A stretch of DNA of 64,000 nucleotides from JACDQM01 sp044373315 (lineage in GTDB: Bacteria > Pseudomonadota > Gammaproteobacteria > Burkholderiales > Burkholderiaceae_C), in the NCBI RefSeq assembly GCF_044373315.1, contig NZ_JBILQK010000002.1:1-64000 (forward strand), read 5' to 3'. The notes under the pieces were generated by a model. That model saw only the letters and a program-made list of their open reading frames with translations. It did no database searches and was not told the origin of the DNA. Position 1 is the first letter of the stretch. Each line of letters opens with the position of its first letter. Below, piece after piece: positions 20,322 through 28,247 of the stretch. The position numbers were made by a program, and so were the translations under genes.

Positions 20322-21012
20322 GAGCGATGCCGTCGGCGGGCATGCCTTCGCAAGCCTCCAGCACATAGCCGAAGCCGCGCACGGTGCGAATCGCCACCCC
20401 CAGCGAGCAGAAGCGCTTGCGCAGGCGGTGCACATAGACCTCGACCGAGTTCTCGCTGAAGTCGGCCTCCCAGCTGGACAAGCGGGCGACGATGGCCTCC
20501 TTGCCGACGACGCGGCCAACGCGCTGCATCAGCATCTCGGTCAGCGCGAATTCTCGCGGGCTCAGGCGCACCGGCTCACCGCGGTGGCTCAGCTCGCGAT
20601 GGTCCAGATCCATCAGCAGCTCGCCCACCTGCAAGGTCTCACTGACTCGCCCCTCCGCACGGCGCTTCAGCGCACGCAGACGCGCAATCAACTCGGAGAG
20701 GTCAAAGGGCTTGACGAGGTAGTCGTCAGCGCCGGCATTGAGTCCGGCGACGCGATCGCGCAGCTCATCCCGTGCCGTCAACAGCAGCACCGGCAGGCGC
20801 GCGCCGTTGCTGCGCCACAGCCGCAGCACGCTCATGCCGTCCATCCCCGGCAGGCCCAGGTCGAGCACGGCCAGATCGAACTGCTCGATCAGCCCTGGCG
20901 CGCAGGCTTGGCGCTCGTCGACCAGCAAGTCGACCTGCCAACCCTCGCGCTCCAGCGCACGGGCCACACCCAGGCTCAGGGCCGGATCATCTTCAACCAG
21001 CAGGATTCGCAT
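20311..21012 (-). CDS. OmpR-family response regulator, TctD/QseB-like
   Basis: 233-residue two-domain regulator. The receiver domain begins MRILLVEDDPALS, with phosphoacceptor D51 in LAVLDLGLPGMDG and a KPFDLSEL loop. A C-terminal winged helix shows LSPREFALTEMLM and SVEVYVHRLRKRF. Partner of the kinase gene downstream, which overlaps it. I used ATG 21012; an in-frame TTG at 21021 sits closer behind GGAGTGA and cannot be excluded. Confidence 0.93.
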   Translation of the reverse strand: MRILLVEDDPALSLGVARALEREGWQVDLLVDERQACAPGLIEQFDLAVLDLGLPGMDGMSVLRLWRSNGARLPVLLLTARDELRDRVAGLNAGADDYLVKPFDLSELIARLRALKRRAEGRVSETLQVGELLMDLDHRELSHRGEPVRLSPREFALTEMLMQRVGRVVGKEAIVARLSSWEADFSENSVEVYVHRLRKRFCSLGVAIRTVRGFGYVLEACEGMPADGIAHET

Positions 21013-21040
21013 GTGAGGCAATCACTCCGGAGCAGACACG

Positions 21041-21063
21041 AAAAAGGCCGGTCGAGACCGGCC
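21041..21063 (-). terminator. Terminator of sodB
   Basis: Perfect 8-bp GGCCGGTC/GACCGGCC stem (21046-21053 with 21056-21063), followed on the minus strand by TTTTT (21045-21041). Lies between the sodB stop and the response-regulator start, separating the two units. Confidence 0.85.
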
Positions 21064-21090
21064 CCTGATGCGGCAAGGCGCCGCGCTGCT

Positions 21091-21672
21091 TCAGGCGAAG
21101 TTGGCCTGAGCGAACTCCCAGTTCACCAGATGGGTCAGGAAGGCTTCGACGAACTTCGGACGCAGGTTGCGGTAGTCGATGTAGTAGGCGTGCTCCCACA
21201 CGTCGACCGTCAGCAGCGCCTTGTCGGCGGTGGTCAGCGGCGTGCCGGCAGCACCCGTGTTGACGATGTCGACCGTACCGTCGGCTTTCTTCACCAGCCA
21301 GGTCCAGCCGGAACCGAAGTTGCCGACGGCGCTCTTGGTAAAGGCTTCCTTGAAGGCGTCAAAGCTGCCCCACTTAGCATTGATCGCGTCGGCCAGGGCA
21401 CCGGTGGGCGCGCCGCCGCCGTTGGGCTTCATGCAGTTCCAGAAGAAGGTGTGGTTCCAGATCTGGGCTGCGTTGTTGTAGATGCCGCCGCTGCTCTTCT
21501 TGACGATGTCTTCCAGCGACATGGTCTCGAACTCGGTGCCCTTTTGCAGGTTGTTCAGGTTCACCACATAGGCGTTGTGGTGCTTGCCGTGGTGGAACTC
21601 CAGCGTCTCGGCGCTGTAGTGCGGTGCCAATGCGTCCTTGGCATAGGGCAGTGCGGGCAGGGTGTGTTCCAT
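21091..21672 (-). CDS. sodB: Superoxide dismutase, Fe type
   Basis: 193-residue cytoplasmic enzyme dismutating superoxide. It aligns by eye with E. coli SodB: ELPALPYAKDALAPH-like start, metal ligand H27 in FHHGKHH, second His in AAQIWNHTFFW (the Gln there points to the Fe rather than Mn subtype), and VDVWEHAYYIDYRN carrying the Asp and His ligands. Monocistronic, with a terminator downstream. Confidence 0.96.
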   Translation of the reverse strand: MEHTLPALPYAKDALAPHYSAETLEFHHGKHHNAYVVNLNNLQKGTEFETMSLEDIVKKSSGGIYNNAAQIWNHTFFWNCMKPNGGGAPTGALADAINAKWGSFDAFKEAFTKSAVGNFGSGWTWLVKKADGTVDIVNTGAAGTPLTTADKALLTVDVWEHAYYIDYRNLRPKFVEAFLTHLVNWEFAQANFA

Positions 21673-21732
21673 GTCAACTCCTCTTCAACGGGTTTTGGGG
21701 TAATGCATCACCGGCGGCGATTGTAGGGACCT

Positions 21733-23076
21733 TCAGGAAGCCCCTGACTGCGTGGCGAGTACCTGCAGCTGCGCGTCGCCATCGACCAGCACGGCATGAA
21801 CCTGCGCACCCACGTCAAGCTGCGCCACCGAGGTCAGCGCGCGTCCGGATCCATCGTCGAGCCAGGCATAGCCACGCGCCAGCACGCGCCGCGGATCCAG
21901 CGCCTGCAGACGAGCCTGCAGCGCATCCAGGCGCCGGCCGTGCAGCTGCAAGCCGACACCCAGGGCGCGCTGACTGCGCTGTGCCAGCTGATCCAGCCGC
22001 AGGGGCTGCCGCTCCAGCAGCCGAGGCAAGGCCTGACCCTGGCGCTGCGCCAGCAGTTCCAGCAGCCGGCGCTGGCGGGTCAAGGCATCGCTGGGCCGTG
22101 CAAGCCGCAGTGCCGCGCGGTCCAGTCGCTGCGCCAGGTTGTCCAGCCTTTGATCCACGCGACGGCTCAATGCCGCAGCCAGCATGCGCAGTCGCTCGAG
22201 TTCGCCTGCCTGCGCTGGCGCCGCGAGCTCAGCTGCAGCCGTGGGCGTCGGGGCCCGCAGATCGGCGGCCAGGTCGCATAGCGTCACATCGGTCTCATGG
22301 CCCACGCCGCAGATCACCGGCAAGGCGGATTCAGCCACCGCGCGCACAACCCGCTCATCGTTGAAGGCCCACAAGTCTTCGAGCGAACCACCACCGCGGC
22401 ACAGCAGCAGGGCATCGACTTCGGCACGGGCATTGGCCACACGCAGCGCCTGCACCAGCGCAGCTGGCGCCTGATCGCCCTGGACGAGGCTGGGGTAGAC
22501 GATCAGCTGCACCTGTGGCGCGCGGCGCGCCAGCGCGGTGAGCACATCGTGCAAGGCCGCACCCGAGGTCGAGGTGATGACACCCAGGCGCTGCGGAAAA
22601 GCCGGTAGCGCCCGCTTGCGCGCGGCATCGAACAGGCCCTCGCCTTCCAGCTTGGCACGCAATCGCAGGAACTGCTCGTACAAGGCACCCGCGCCAGCGC
22701 GGCGCATCGACTCGACCACGAACTGCAACTCTCCGCGAGGCTCGTAGACAGCGAGCCGCCCACGCACCTCCACCAGCTGGCCATCGCCTGGCGCAAAGTC
22801 CAGCAGGCTCGCGGCCCGCCGGAACATGGCGCAGCGAAGAGTCGCCGCGCCCGTCTCGGCGTCCTTCAAGCTGAAATAGCAGTGCCCGCTGGCGGCTCGC
22901 ATGAAGCTGCCCAACTCGCCCTGCACCGTGCAGCTGGAGAAGCGCGCCTGAAGGATATCGCCGACCGCCTTAAGCAGCCCCTCGACGCCCCAGACGAGTC
23001 GACTCGGCGCGGGTCTAAAGGGCTCAATCACGCGCAAACGCAGGCCTGGCGCGGCCTGAGAACTCCACAGCCGCAT
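21733..23076 (-). CDS. xseA: Exodeoxyribonuclease VII large subunit
   Basis: Large subunit of the single-strand-specific exonuclease ExoVII. The 447-residue protein has the N-terminal OB-fold (VQGELGSFMRAASGHCYFSLKD), the catalytic core with LGVITSTSGAALHDVL, VYPSLVQG, RGGGSLEDLWAFNDE and GVGHETDVTL, and a long C-terminal helical region. The first residues are uncertain: a GTG at 23031 leaves the conserved start intact, so the true protein may be 15 residues shorter. The small subunit xseB is not next to it. Confidence 0.94.
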   Translation of the reverse strand: MRLWSSQAAPGLRLRVIEPFRPAPSRLVWGVEGLLKAVGDILQARFSSCTVQGELGSFMRAASGHCYFSLKDAETGAATLRCAMFRRAASLLDFAPGDGQLVEVRGRLAVYEPRGELQFVVESMRRAGAGALYEQFLRLRAKLEGEGLFDAARKRALPAFPQRLGVITSTSGAALHDVLTALARRAPQVQLIVYPSLVQGDQAPAALVQALRVANARAEVDALLLCRGGGSLEDLWAFNDERVVRAVAESALPVICGVGHETDVTLCDLAADLRAPTPTAAAELAAPAQAGELERLRMLAAALSRRVDQRLDNLAQRLDRAALRLARPSDALTRQRRLLELLAQRQGQALPRLLERQPLRLDQLAQRSQRALGVGLQLHGRRLDALQARLQALDPRRVLARGYAWLDDGSGRALTSVAQLDVGAQVHAVLVDGDAQLQVLATQSGAS

Positions 23077-23390
23077 GGATACAGGGTTTGCGGCCCACCC
23101 AGGCCGTCACCGGACTGTCATGAGCACACAAGCTCTTGTTTTTCAAGTGTTTTTCCATGCTCAAAAATGCAGCAATCTGTCGAAGTGCTTGATTTTCCAT
23201 GCCTGAGCGGCAAGCCATCGCAGCTTGCCCACAAAGTTATCCACAGCGAAAGTGGATTGTTTCCGATGCGTCTGGGAGCCCCGCCACGACATGCATCTGC
23301 GACATCAAAAGCAGCCACCAGTTCAGGCCATAATCGCGCGCAGCCCGCGCCCATCGGCCGGGTCTTGCCGCAGCCATTGGAGGGGAGCCC
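23077..23390. other. Divergent intergenic region xseA/exbB with a DnaA-box sequence
   Basis: 314 bp without a supported gene. It is locally AT-richer (about 23135-23200) and contains TTATCCACA at 23237-23245, an exact DnaA-box consensus, plus a CTTG-T5-CAAG palindrome near 23133. It must hold the promoters for xseA and for the exbB operon. Confidence 0.5.
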
Positions 23391-24071
23391 TTGTTTTCGA
23401 TCATACAAGCCGCCGGCTGGCCGATCTGGCCGCTTCTGTTGTGCTCCGTCGTGGCCATGGCCCTGGTGTTCGAGCGCCTTGCCAGCCTGCGCGCCGCGAA
23501 GATCGCGCCACCCACCTTGCTCGACGAAGTGCTGAGCGTGACCAGTACCAACTTGCCGAGCGCTGACATCGTCAACAAGCTGGCCGACAACTCCGTGCTC
23601 GGCCAGCTGCTAGCCAGCGGCCTGCGGGCCGTGATCGCCGAGCCGCGCATCTCCGATGCCCGCCTGCGTCAAGCGTTCGAGATCGCCGGCCGCGCCGCCA
23701 TCCATCAGCTGGAGCGTTACCTCAATACGCTGGGCACTATCGCCACCGCAGCTCCGCTGCTGGGCCTGCTGGGCACGGTCGTCGGCATGATCGAGATATT
23801 CGGCAGCCAGAGCCCCACCGGCAACAACCCCACCCAGCTGGCCCATGGCATATCGATCGCGCTGTACAACACCGCTTTCGGCCTGATCGTGGCGATTCCG
23901 TCGCTGATGTGCTATCGCTACTTCCGCGGCCGCGTCGAAGGCTACGTGCTCGAGCTGGAGCAGGCCAGTGAGCGCTTCATGAGCCATCTGAGCCGTTTCA
24001 CCCAGTCCACGCCCGGCTCGGCGCCCGCTGCGGCTGCTACACCGATCGGCCAGACCTCACGTCGGGGTTGA
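23391..24071 (+). CDS. exbB: MotA/TolQ/ExbB proton channel family protein
   Basis: 226-residue inner-membrane protein with three helices (about 8-28, 112-134, 150-172) and the family signature GTIATAAPLLGLLGTVVGMI. It forms the proton channel that energises TonB-type transport. Translation begins at TTG 23391 behind a strong GGAGGGGAG Shine-Dalgarno sequence; the next residues FSIIQAAGW fit the family. It is the first gene of exbB-exbD-lpxK-Trm112-kdsB. A second exbB lies at 30.5 kb. Confidence 0.93.
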   Translation: MFSIIQAAGWPIWPLLLCSVVAMALVFERLASLRAAKIAPPTLLDEVLSVTSTNLPSADIVNKLADNSVLGQLLASGLRAVIAEPRISDARLRQAFEIAGRAAIHQLERYLNTLGTIATAAPLLGLLGTVVGMIEIFGSQSPTGNNPTQLAHGISIALYNTAFGLIVAIPSLMCYRYFRGRVEGYVLELEQASERFMSHLSRFTQSTPGSAPAAAATPIGQTSRRG

Positions 24072-24075
24072 GACG

Positions 24076-24495
24076 ATGAAGTTCCGTCAGCACAAGGCCG
24101 AGGAGCCGGAGATCAATCTGATCGCTTTCATCGACGTGCTTCTGGTGGTGCTGATCTTCCTGATGCTGTCGACGACCTACTCGAGGTTCACCGAGTTGCA
24201 GGTCACCCTGCCCGTGGCGGATGCCGAGAACCTGAAGGAGAGGCCGCGGGAGATCGTGGTCGCCGTTTCGGCGGATGGTCGCTACACCATCAATCGCCAG
24301 CCGGTGGAGGGCCGCGCACCCGAACTGCTCGCGGCTGCGATGCGGACAGCGACCAACGGCGAAGCCGACACGATGGTGATCATCTCGGCCGACGCGTCGG
24401 CTGCGCATCAATCGGTGGTCAATGTGATGGACGCGGCCCGCCGTGCCGGTCTGCCACGCCTGACCTTCGCGGCGCAAAGCAAGACCAATCCCTGA
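24076..24495 (+). CDS. exbD: Biopolymer transport protein ExbD/TolR family
   Basis: 139 residues. A short cytoplasmic N-terminus EEPEINLIAFIDVLLVVLIFLM carries the membrane helix with the conserved proton-relay Asp. A periplasmic ExbD domain follows, with VAVSADGRYTINRQPV. Pairs with the ExbB 4 bp upstream and stops 1 bp before lpxK. Confidence 0.94.
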   Translation: MKFRQHKAEEPEINLIAFIDVLLVVLIFLMLSTTYSRFTELQVTLPVADAENLKERPREIVVAVSADGRYTINRQPVEGRAPELLAAAMRTATNGEADTMVIISADASAAHQSVVNVMDAARRAGLPRLTFAAQSKTNP

Positions 24496-24496
24496 G

Positions 24497-25522
24497 ATGC
24501 GCAAGCCTGGCGGCCTGGAGGCTGCGTTGCAGTCGGCATGGCTGCACGGCGGCCTGCTGGCTCAGGCCTTGCGCCCGCTGGGCGCCCTCTTCGGGCTGAT
24601 CAGCCAGCTGCGCGCCGCGCTGTACCGGCTTGGCTGGTGCAAGACTGCCACACTGCCTGTGCCCGTCATCGTGGTGGGCAATTGGATCGTCGGAGGTGCA
24701 GGCAAGACACCGACCACGCTGCACTTGCTGCAGCTGCTCCAAGCACAGGGCTATCGCGTCGGCGTCATCTCGCGCGGCTATGGCGGCAGCGCTGAAGGCT
24801 GTAGTCTGGTGAGCCGCGCCAGCACGGCCGCCGAGGTCGGTGACGAGCCGCTGCTGATTCATCTTCGCAGCGGCGCACCGGTCGCCGTCGGGCGCAACCG
24901 TGTTGCTGCCGCTGAAGCCCTGCTTAGCGCCTACCCTCAGACGGAACTGCTCATCAGCGACGACGGCCTCCAGCATTGGCGCCTGCCGCGCGCACTTAGC
25001 GTGCTGGTGTTCGACGAGCGCGGCATGGGCAATGGGCGCCTGCTGCCGGCCGGGCCTCTGCGTCAGAATCGCCGGCTCAGCGCCGAACCCCAGCTGGTGC
25101 TCTACAACGCGCCAGTGGCCAGCACGCCTCTGCCTGGTCACCTCGCAGATCGCCGACTGGCAGGGGCCGTCACGCTGGCAGACTGGTGGGCCGGTCGCCC
25201 TGCCCAAGCCGAGGCGTTGGCAGCGCTGCGCGGCAAGCCGGTGCTCGCGGCGGCAGGGCTGGCGCAGCCTGAGCGCTTTTTCTCCATGCTGCGCGAGCAG
25301 GGTCTCGCCATACAAACCCTGCCCCTGCCCGACCACCATGACTATGCCGACATGCCCTGGCCGGCCAACACGGCGACCGTGCTGATCACCGAGAAGGATG
25401 CGGTCAAGCTGCGCCCTGAGCGCATCGGCCACGTCCTGGTGTGGGTGGTGACGCTAGACTTTCTACCCGAAGAGAGCTTCGGCCTCGCCTTGTTGGCGCA
25501 GTTGCCAAGCCGCCCGGCCTGA
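24497..25522 (+). CDS. lpxK: Tetraacyldisaccharide 4'-kinase
   Basis: Inner-membrane-associated kinase that phosphorylates the lipid A precursor at the 4' position. The 341-residue protein shows Walker A in VGNWIVGGAGKTPTT (note VGG for the more common TVGG), VISRGYGG, VGDEPLLIH, ISDDGLQHWRL and PDHHDY. It starts 1 bp after exbD. Together with kdsB downstream it marks lipopolysaccharide core/lipid A synthesis. Confidence 0.96.
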   Translation: MRKPGGLEAALQSAWLHGGLLAQALRPLGALFGLISQLRAALYRLGWCKTATLPVPVIVVGNWIVGGAGKTPTTLHLLQLLQAQGYRVGVISRGYGGSAEGCSLVSRASTAAEVGDEPLLIHLRSGAPVAVGRNRVAAAEALLSAYPQTELLISDDGLQHWRLPRALSVLVFDERGMGNGRLLPAGPLRQNRRLSAEPQLVLYNAPVASTPLPGHLADRRLAGAVTLADWWAGRPAQAEALAALRGKPVLAAAGLAQPERFFSMLREQGLAIQTLPLPDHHDYADMPWPANTATVLITEKDAVKLRPERIGHVLVWVVTLDFLPEESFGLALLAQLPSRPA

Positions 25523-25552
25523 CACCGGCCCAACCCTGACTCAAGAATCATC

Positions 25553-25759
25553 ATGGACAACCGATTGCTGGAAATGCTGGTCTGCCCACTCTGCAAGGGC
25601 CCGCTGGAACACCAGCGCAGCGAGCTGCATGGGCGTGAGCTGGTTTGCCATGCCGACAGACTGGCGTTTCCCGTGCGCGACGATATTCCGGTGATGCTGG
25701 AGAGCGAAGCCCGCTCTCTGGACACGGCGGTGGCCGAGGCCCAGCCGCTGCCGACATGA
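25553..25759 (+). CDS. Trm112 family protein (YcaR-like)
   Basis: 68-residue protein starting MDNRLLEMLVCPLCKGPLE, with a CPLCKG zinc-ribbon half and a later Cys/Asp region, ending PVMLESEAR. In bacteria this family sits between lpxK and kdsB with no settled function; in eukaryotes Trm112 activates methyltransferases. Its TGA overlaps the kdsB ATG (ATGA). Confidence 0.93.
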   Translation: MDNRLLEMLVCPLCKGPLEHQRSELHGRELVCHADRLAFPVRDDIPVMLESEARSLDTAVAEAQPLPT

Positions 25760-26508
25760 GCTACACCGTTCTGATCCCTGCACGGCTGGCCTCGACCCGC
25801 CTGCCCAACAAACCTCTGGCTGATCTCGAAGGCCTGCCGATGATCGTGCGCGTGGCGCAACGCGCGGCGCGTTCCGGTGCCAGTCAGGTGGTGGTGGCTA
25901 GTGATTCACCCGAGGTGCTGGCCGCCTGCACTGCCCATGGCGTGCAAGCCGTGCTGACCCGCGCCGACCATGTCTCGGGCAGTGATCGCCTCGCCGAAGC
26001 CTGCGAACAGCTCGGCCTCGACGGCCAGGACATGGTGGTCAATGTGCAAGGTGACGAGCCCCTGATCGCGCCGGCCATGATCGATGCCTGTGCAGCGCAG
26101 CTGAGCGCGCGCCCCGATTGCGTCATGAGTACCGTCGCCCACGCTCTCGCCGATGCGGCCGAGTTCGCCAACCCGAACGTGGTCAAGCTGGTCACCGATG
26201 CACGCGGAACGGCGCTCTACTTTTCACGCGCCCCCATCCCGTGGTGGCGCGACGCCGGGAGCGCGACGCCGCAACCGGGCAGCGCATTGCGCCATGTCGG
26301 GCTGTACGCCTACCACGCCGGCTTCTTGCGCCGCTTCCCGAGCCTGCAGGCCAGCCCGCTCGAGCAGATCGAGTCGCTGGAGCAGCTGCGTGTGTTGTGG
26401 CACGGCGAGCGCATAGCGGTGCACATCAGCGACGAGCGTCCCGGCCCTGGCGTCGACACTCCGGAAGACTTGGAACGCGTGCGGACCCTGCTGCGCAACG
26501 GCGCCTGA
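25756..26508 (+). CDS. kdsB: 3-deoxy-manno-octulosonate cytidylyltransferase
   Basis: Activates Kdo as CMP-Kdo for lipopolysaccharide inner core. The 250-residue protein begins MSYTVLIPARLASTRLPNKPL (nucleotide-binding) and shows VVNVQGDEPLI, YFSRAPIP, HVGLYAYHAGFLRRF and LEQIESLEQLRVL. ATG 25756 is fixed by the family start and by the 4-bp overlap with the Trm112 gene; earlier in-frame starts would run through that gene. Confidence 0.97.
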   Translation: MSYTVLIPARLASTRLPNKPLADLEGLPMIVRVAQRAARSGASQVVVASDSPEVLAACTAHGVQAVLTRADHVSGSDRLAEACEQLGLDGQDMVVNVQGDEPLIAPAMIDACAAQLSARPDCVMSTVAHALADAAEFANPNVVKLVTDARGTALYFSRAPIPWWRDAGSATPQPGSALRHVGLYAYHAGFLRRFPSLQASPLEQIESLEQLRVLWHGERIAVHISDERPGPGVDTPEDLERVRTLLRNGA

Positions 26509-26652
26509 GGGCTCTGGCGCGGCGCTTTCGGGGCTGCAGCGCAGCCGGTCCGCGTCAGCTGTGCGCCAGCCTTGCCATGCTATCCTCGCCCGCAGTTTGC
26601 GAGGGCGACATCATGGACGTCCTGCCCAGCTGTTTAGAACTGAGGAGACCTC

Positions 26653-27306
26653 GTGCGATTGATTCTTCTGGGCGCCCCTGGCGCCGGCAAAGGCACCCAA
26701 GCCGCCTACATCTGCCAGAAATTCGGTATCCCGCAAATCTCGACCGGCGACATGCTGCGCGCAGCGGTCAAGGCCGGCACACCGCTGGGCCTGCAAGCTG
26801 ACGCCGTGATGAAGTCCGGCGGCCTGGTGAGCGACGACCTGATCATCAGCCTTGTCAAGGAACGCATCGCACAGCCGGACTGCGCCAACGGCTTTCTGTT
26901 CGATGGTTTCCCGCGCACCATCCCGCAAGCGGATGCGATGAAGGCCGCCGGCGTCAAGCTGGACTTCGTGCTGGAGATCGACGTGCCTTTCGATGCCATC
27001 ATCGAACGCATGAGTGGCCGTCGCTCGCACCCCGCATCCGGCCGCACATACCACGTCAAGTTCAACCCGCCCAAGGTCGAAGGCAAGGATGACGCCACCG
27101 GCGAAGACCTGATCCAGCGCGACGACGACAAAGAAGAAACCGTCAAGAAGCGCCTGGAGGTCTATTCGGCCCAGACGCGTCCGCTGGTGGACTACTACTC
27201 AAGCTGGGCTGCCAGCGGTGACACACAGGCGCCGCAGTACCGTCGCATCGCTGGCATTGGCAGCGTCGATGAAATCACCGCACGCGCCCTCGCCGCCTTG
27301 AGCTGA
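26653..27306 (+). CDS. adk: Adenylate kinase
   Basis: 217-residue cytoplasmic enzyme interconverting AMP, ADP and ATP. It has the P-loop GAPGAGKGTQ, the AMP-binding ISTGDMLRAAVK, LFDGFPRTIPQAD, and a lid with GRRSHPASGRTYHVKFNPPK that lacks the four zinc cysteines. Start is GTG 26653, 5 bp after a GAGGAGAC ribosome site; residues RLILLGAPG follow as in homologues. Separated by 144 bp from kdsB, so it probably has its own promoter. Confidence 0.96.
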   Translation: MRLILLGAPGAGKGTQAAYICQKFGIPQISTGDMLRAAVKAGTPLGLQADAVMKSGGLVSDDLIISLVKERIAQPDCANGFLFDGFPRTIPQADAMKAAGVKLDFVLEIDVPFDAIIERMSGRRSHPASGRTYHVKFNPPKVEGKDDATGEDLIQRDDDKEETVKKRLEVYSAQTRPLVDYYSSWAASGDTQAPQYRRIAGIGSVDEITARALAALS

Positions 27307-27328
27307 AGCCGCAAGCGCTGAAGAACCG

Positions 27329-27354
27329 GGCCGCTGTTCAGCGGCCTTCTTTTT
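27329..27354 (+). terminator. Terminator of adk
   Basis: Perfect 8-bp stem GGCCGCTG/CAGCGGCC (27329-27336 with 27339-27346) followed by TTCTTTTT. Confidence 0.9.
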
Positions 27355-27405
27355 GCTCGACAATTTACGTTTACGTCAACGTCACCAACACAGGAGAGAC
27401 AAGCC

Positions 27406-28164
27406 ATGGACATCGCAGGTAAGGTATTCATCGTCACCGGCGGGGCATCGGGGCTAGGCGAAGGCACGGCACGCATGCTGGCCCGTGAAGGCGCGACTGT
27501 CGTCATCGCCGACCTGCAGGCCGAGCGCGGCGAAGCGCTGGCTAATGAACTGGGTGGCGCCTTCGTCAAGGCCGATGTCAGCCAGGAAGCCGATGGCCAG
27601 GCGGTCGTCGCGAAGGCCGTCTCGCTGGGTAAGTTGATGGGCCTGGTCAACTGCGCTGGCATTGCCCCTGCGGTCAAGACCGTGGGCAAGGATGGCGCTC
27701 ATCCTCTGGCCAGCTTCGCCAAGGTCATCAACGTGAATCTGATCGGCAGCTTCAACATGATCCGACTGGCGGCCGAAGCCATGAGCAAGAACGCGCCTGA
27801 GTCCACTGGCGAGCGCGGCGTGCTGATCTCGACCGCCTCGGTCGCAGCTTTCGACGGCCAGATCGGCCAGGCTGCCTACGCCGCCTCGAAGGGGGGGGTG
27901 GTGGGCATGACCTTGCCGATCGCACGCGACCTGGCCCGCAACGGCATCCGCAACATGACGATCGCCCCCGGCATCTTCGGCACACCGATGCTGTTCGGCA
28001 TGCCGCAAGAGGTGCAGGACGCCCTGGCTGCTAGCGTGCCCTTCCCTTCCCGCCTGGGCAAGCCTGAAGACTACGCCAAGCTGGTGCACCAGATCGTCAC
28101 CAACGACATGCTCAACGGTGAAGTGATCCGGCTGGACGGCGCGATCCGCCTGGCGCCGAAGTGA
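27406..28164 (+). CDS. Short-chain dehydrogenase, 3-hydroxyacyl-CoA dehydrogenase type II-like
   Basis: 252-residue Rossmann-fold oxidoreductase. It has the cofactor motif TGGASGLGEGTA, an NCAGIAPA segment, the catalytic Ser in LISTASVAA and YAASK (Tyr/Lys), and IAPGIFGTPML near the C-terminus. An acidic residue at the end of beta 2 (VIADLQAER) favours NAD. The overall pattern matches the HSD10-like 3-hydroxyacyl-CoA dehydrogenases of fatty-acid or branched-chain degradation. A G8 run (27891-27898) lies inside the gene at KGGV. Confidence 0.88.
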   Translation: MDIAGKVFIVTGGASGLGEGTARMLAREGATVVIADLQAERGEALANELGGAFVKADVSQEADGQAVVAKAVSLGKLMGLVNCAGIAPAVKTVGKDGAHPLASFAKVINVNLIGSFNMIRLAAEAMSKNAPESTGERGVLISTASVAAFDGQIGQAAYAASKGGVVGMTLPIARDLARNGIRNMTIAPGIFGTPMLFGMPQEVQDALAASVPFPSRLGKPEDYAKLVHQIVTNDMLNGEVIRLDGAIRLAPK

Positions 28165-28189
28165 TCAAGGTGCCAGCAAGCCCGCCATG

Positions 28190-28214
28190 AAAAACGGCCT
28201 CCCTAGGGAGGCCG
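28190..28214. terminator. Bidirectional terminator between convergent genes
   Basis: Perfect 9-bp stem CGGCCTCCC/GGGAGGCCG (28195-28203 with 28206-28214), with an A5 run at its left edge (TTTTT on the minus strand) and AATTCTTG on the right. Serves the dehydrogenase gene and the oppositely oriented repeat-protein gene. Confidence 0.85.
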
Positions 28215-28247
28215 AATTCTTGTCTGCGCCGCTGCTGCGGCACATGC

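Noticed and set aside
27891..27898. G8 run in the short-chain dehydrogenase gene as a phase-variation site
   Set aside because: It encodes conserved YAASKGG residues of the family and the frame is intact, so it is explained by coding constraint.
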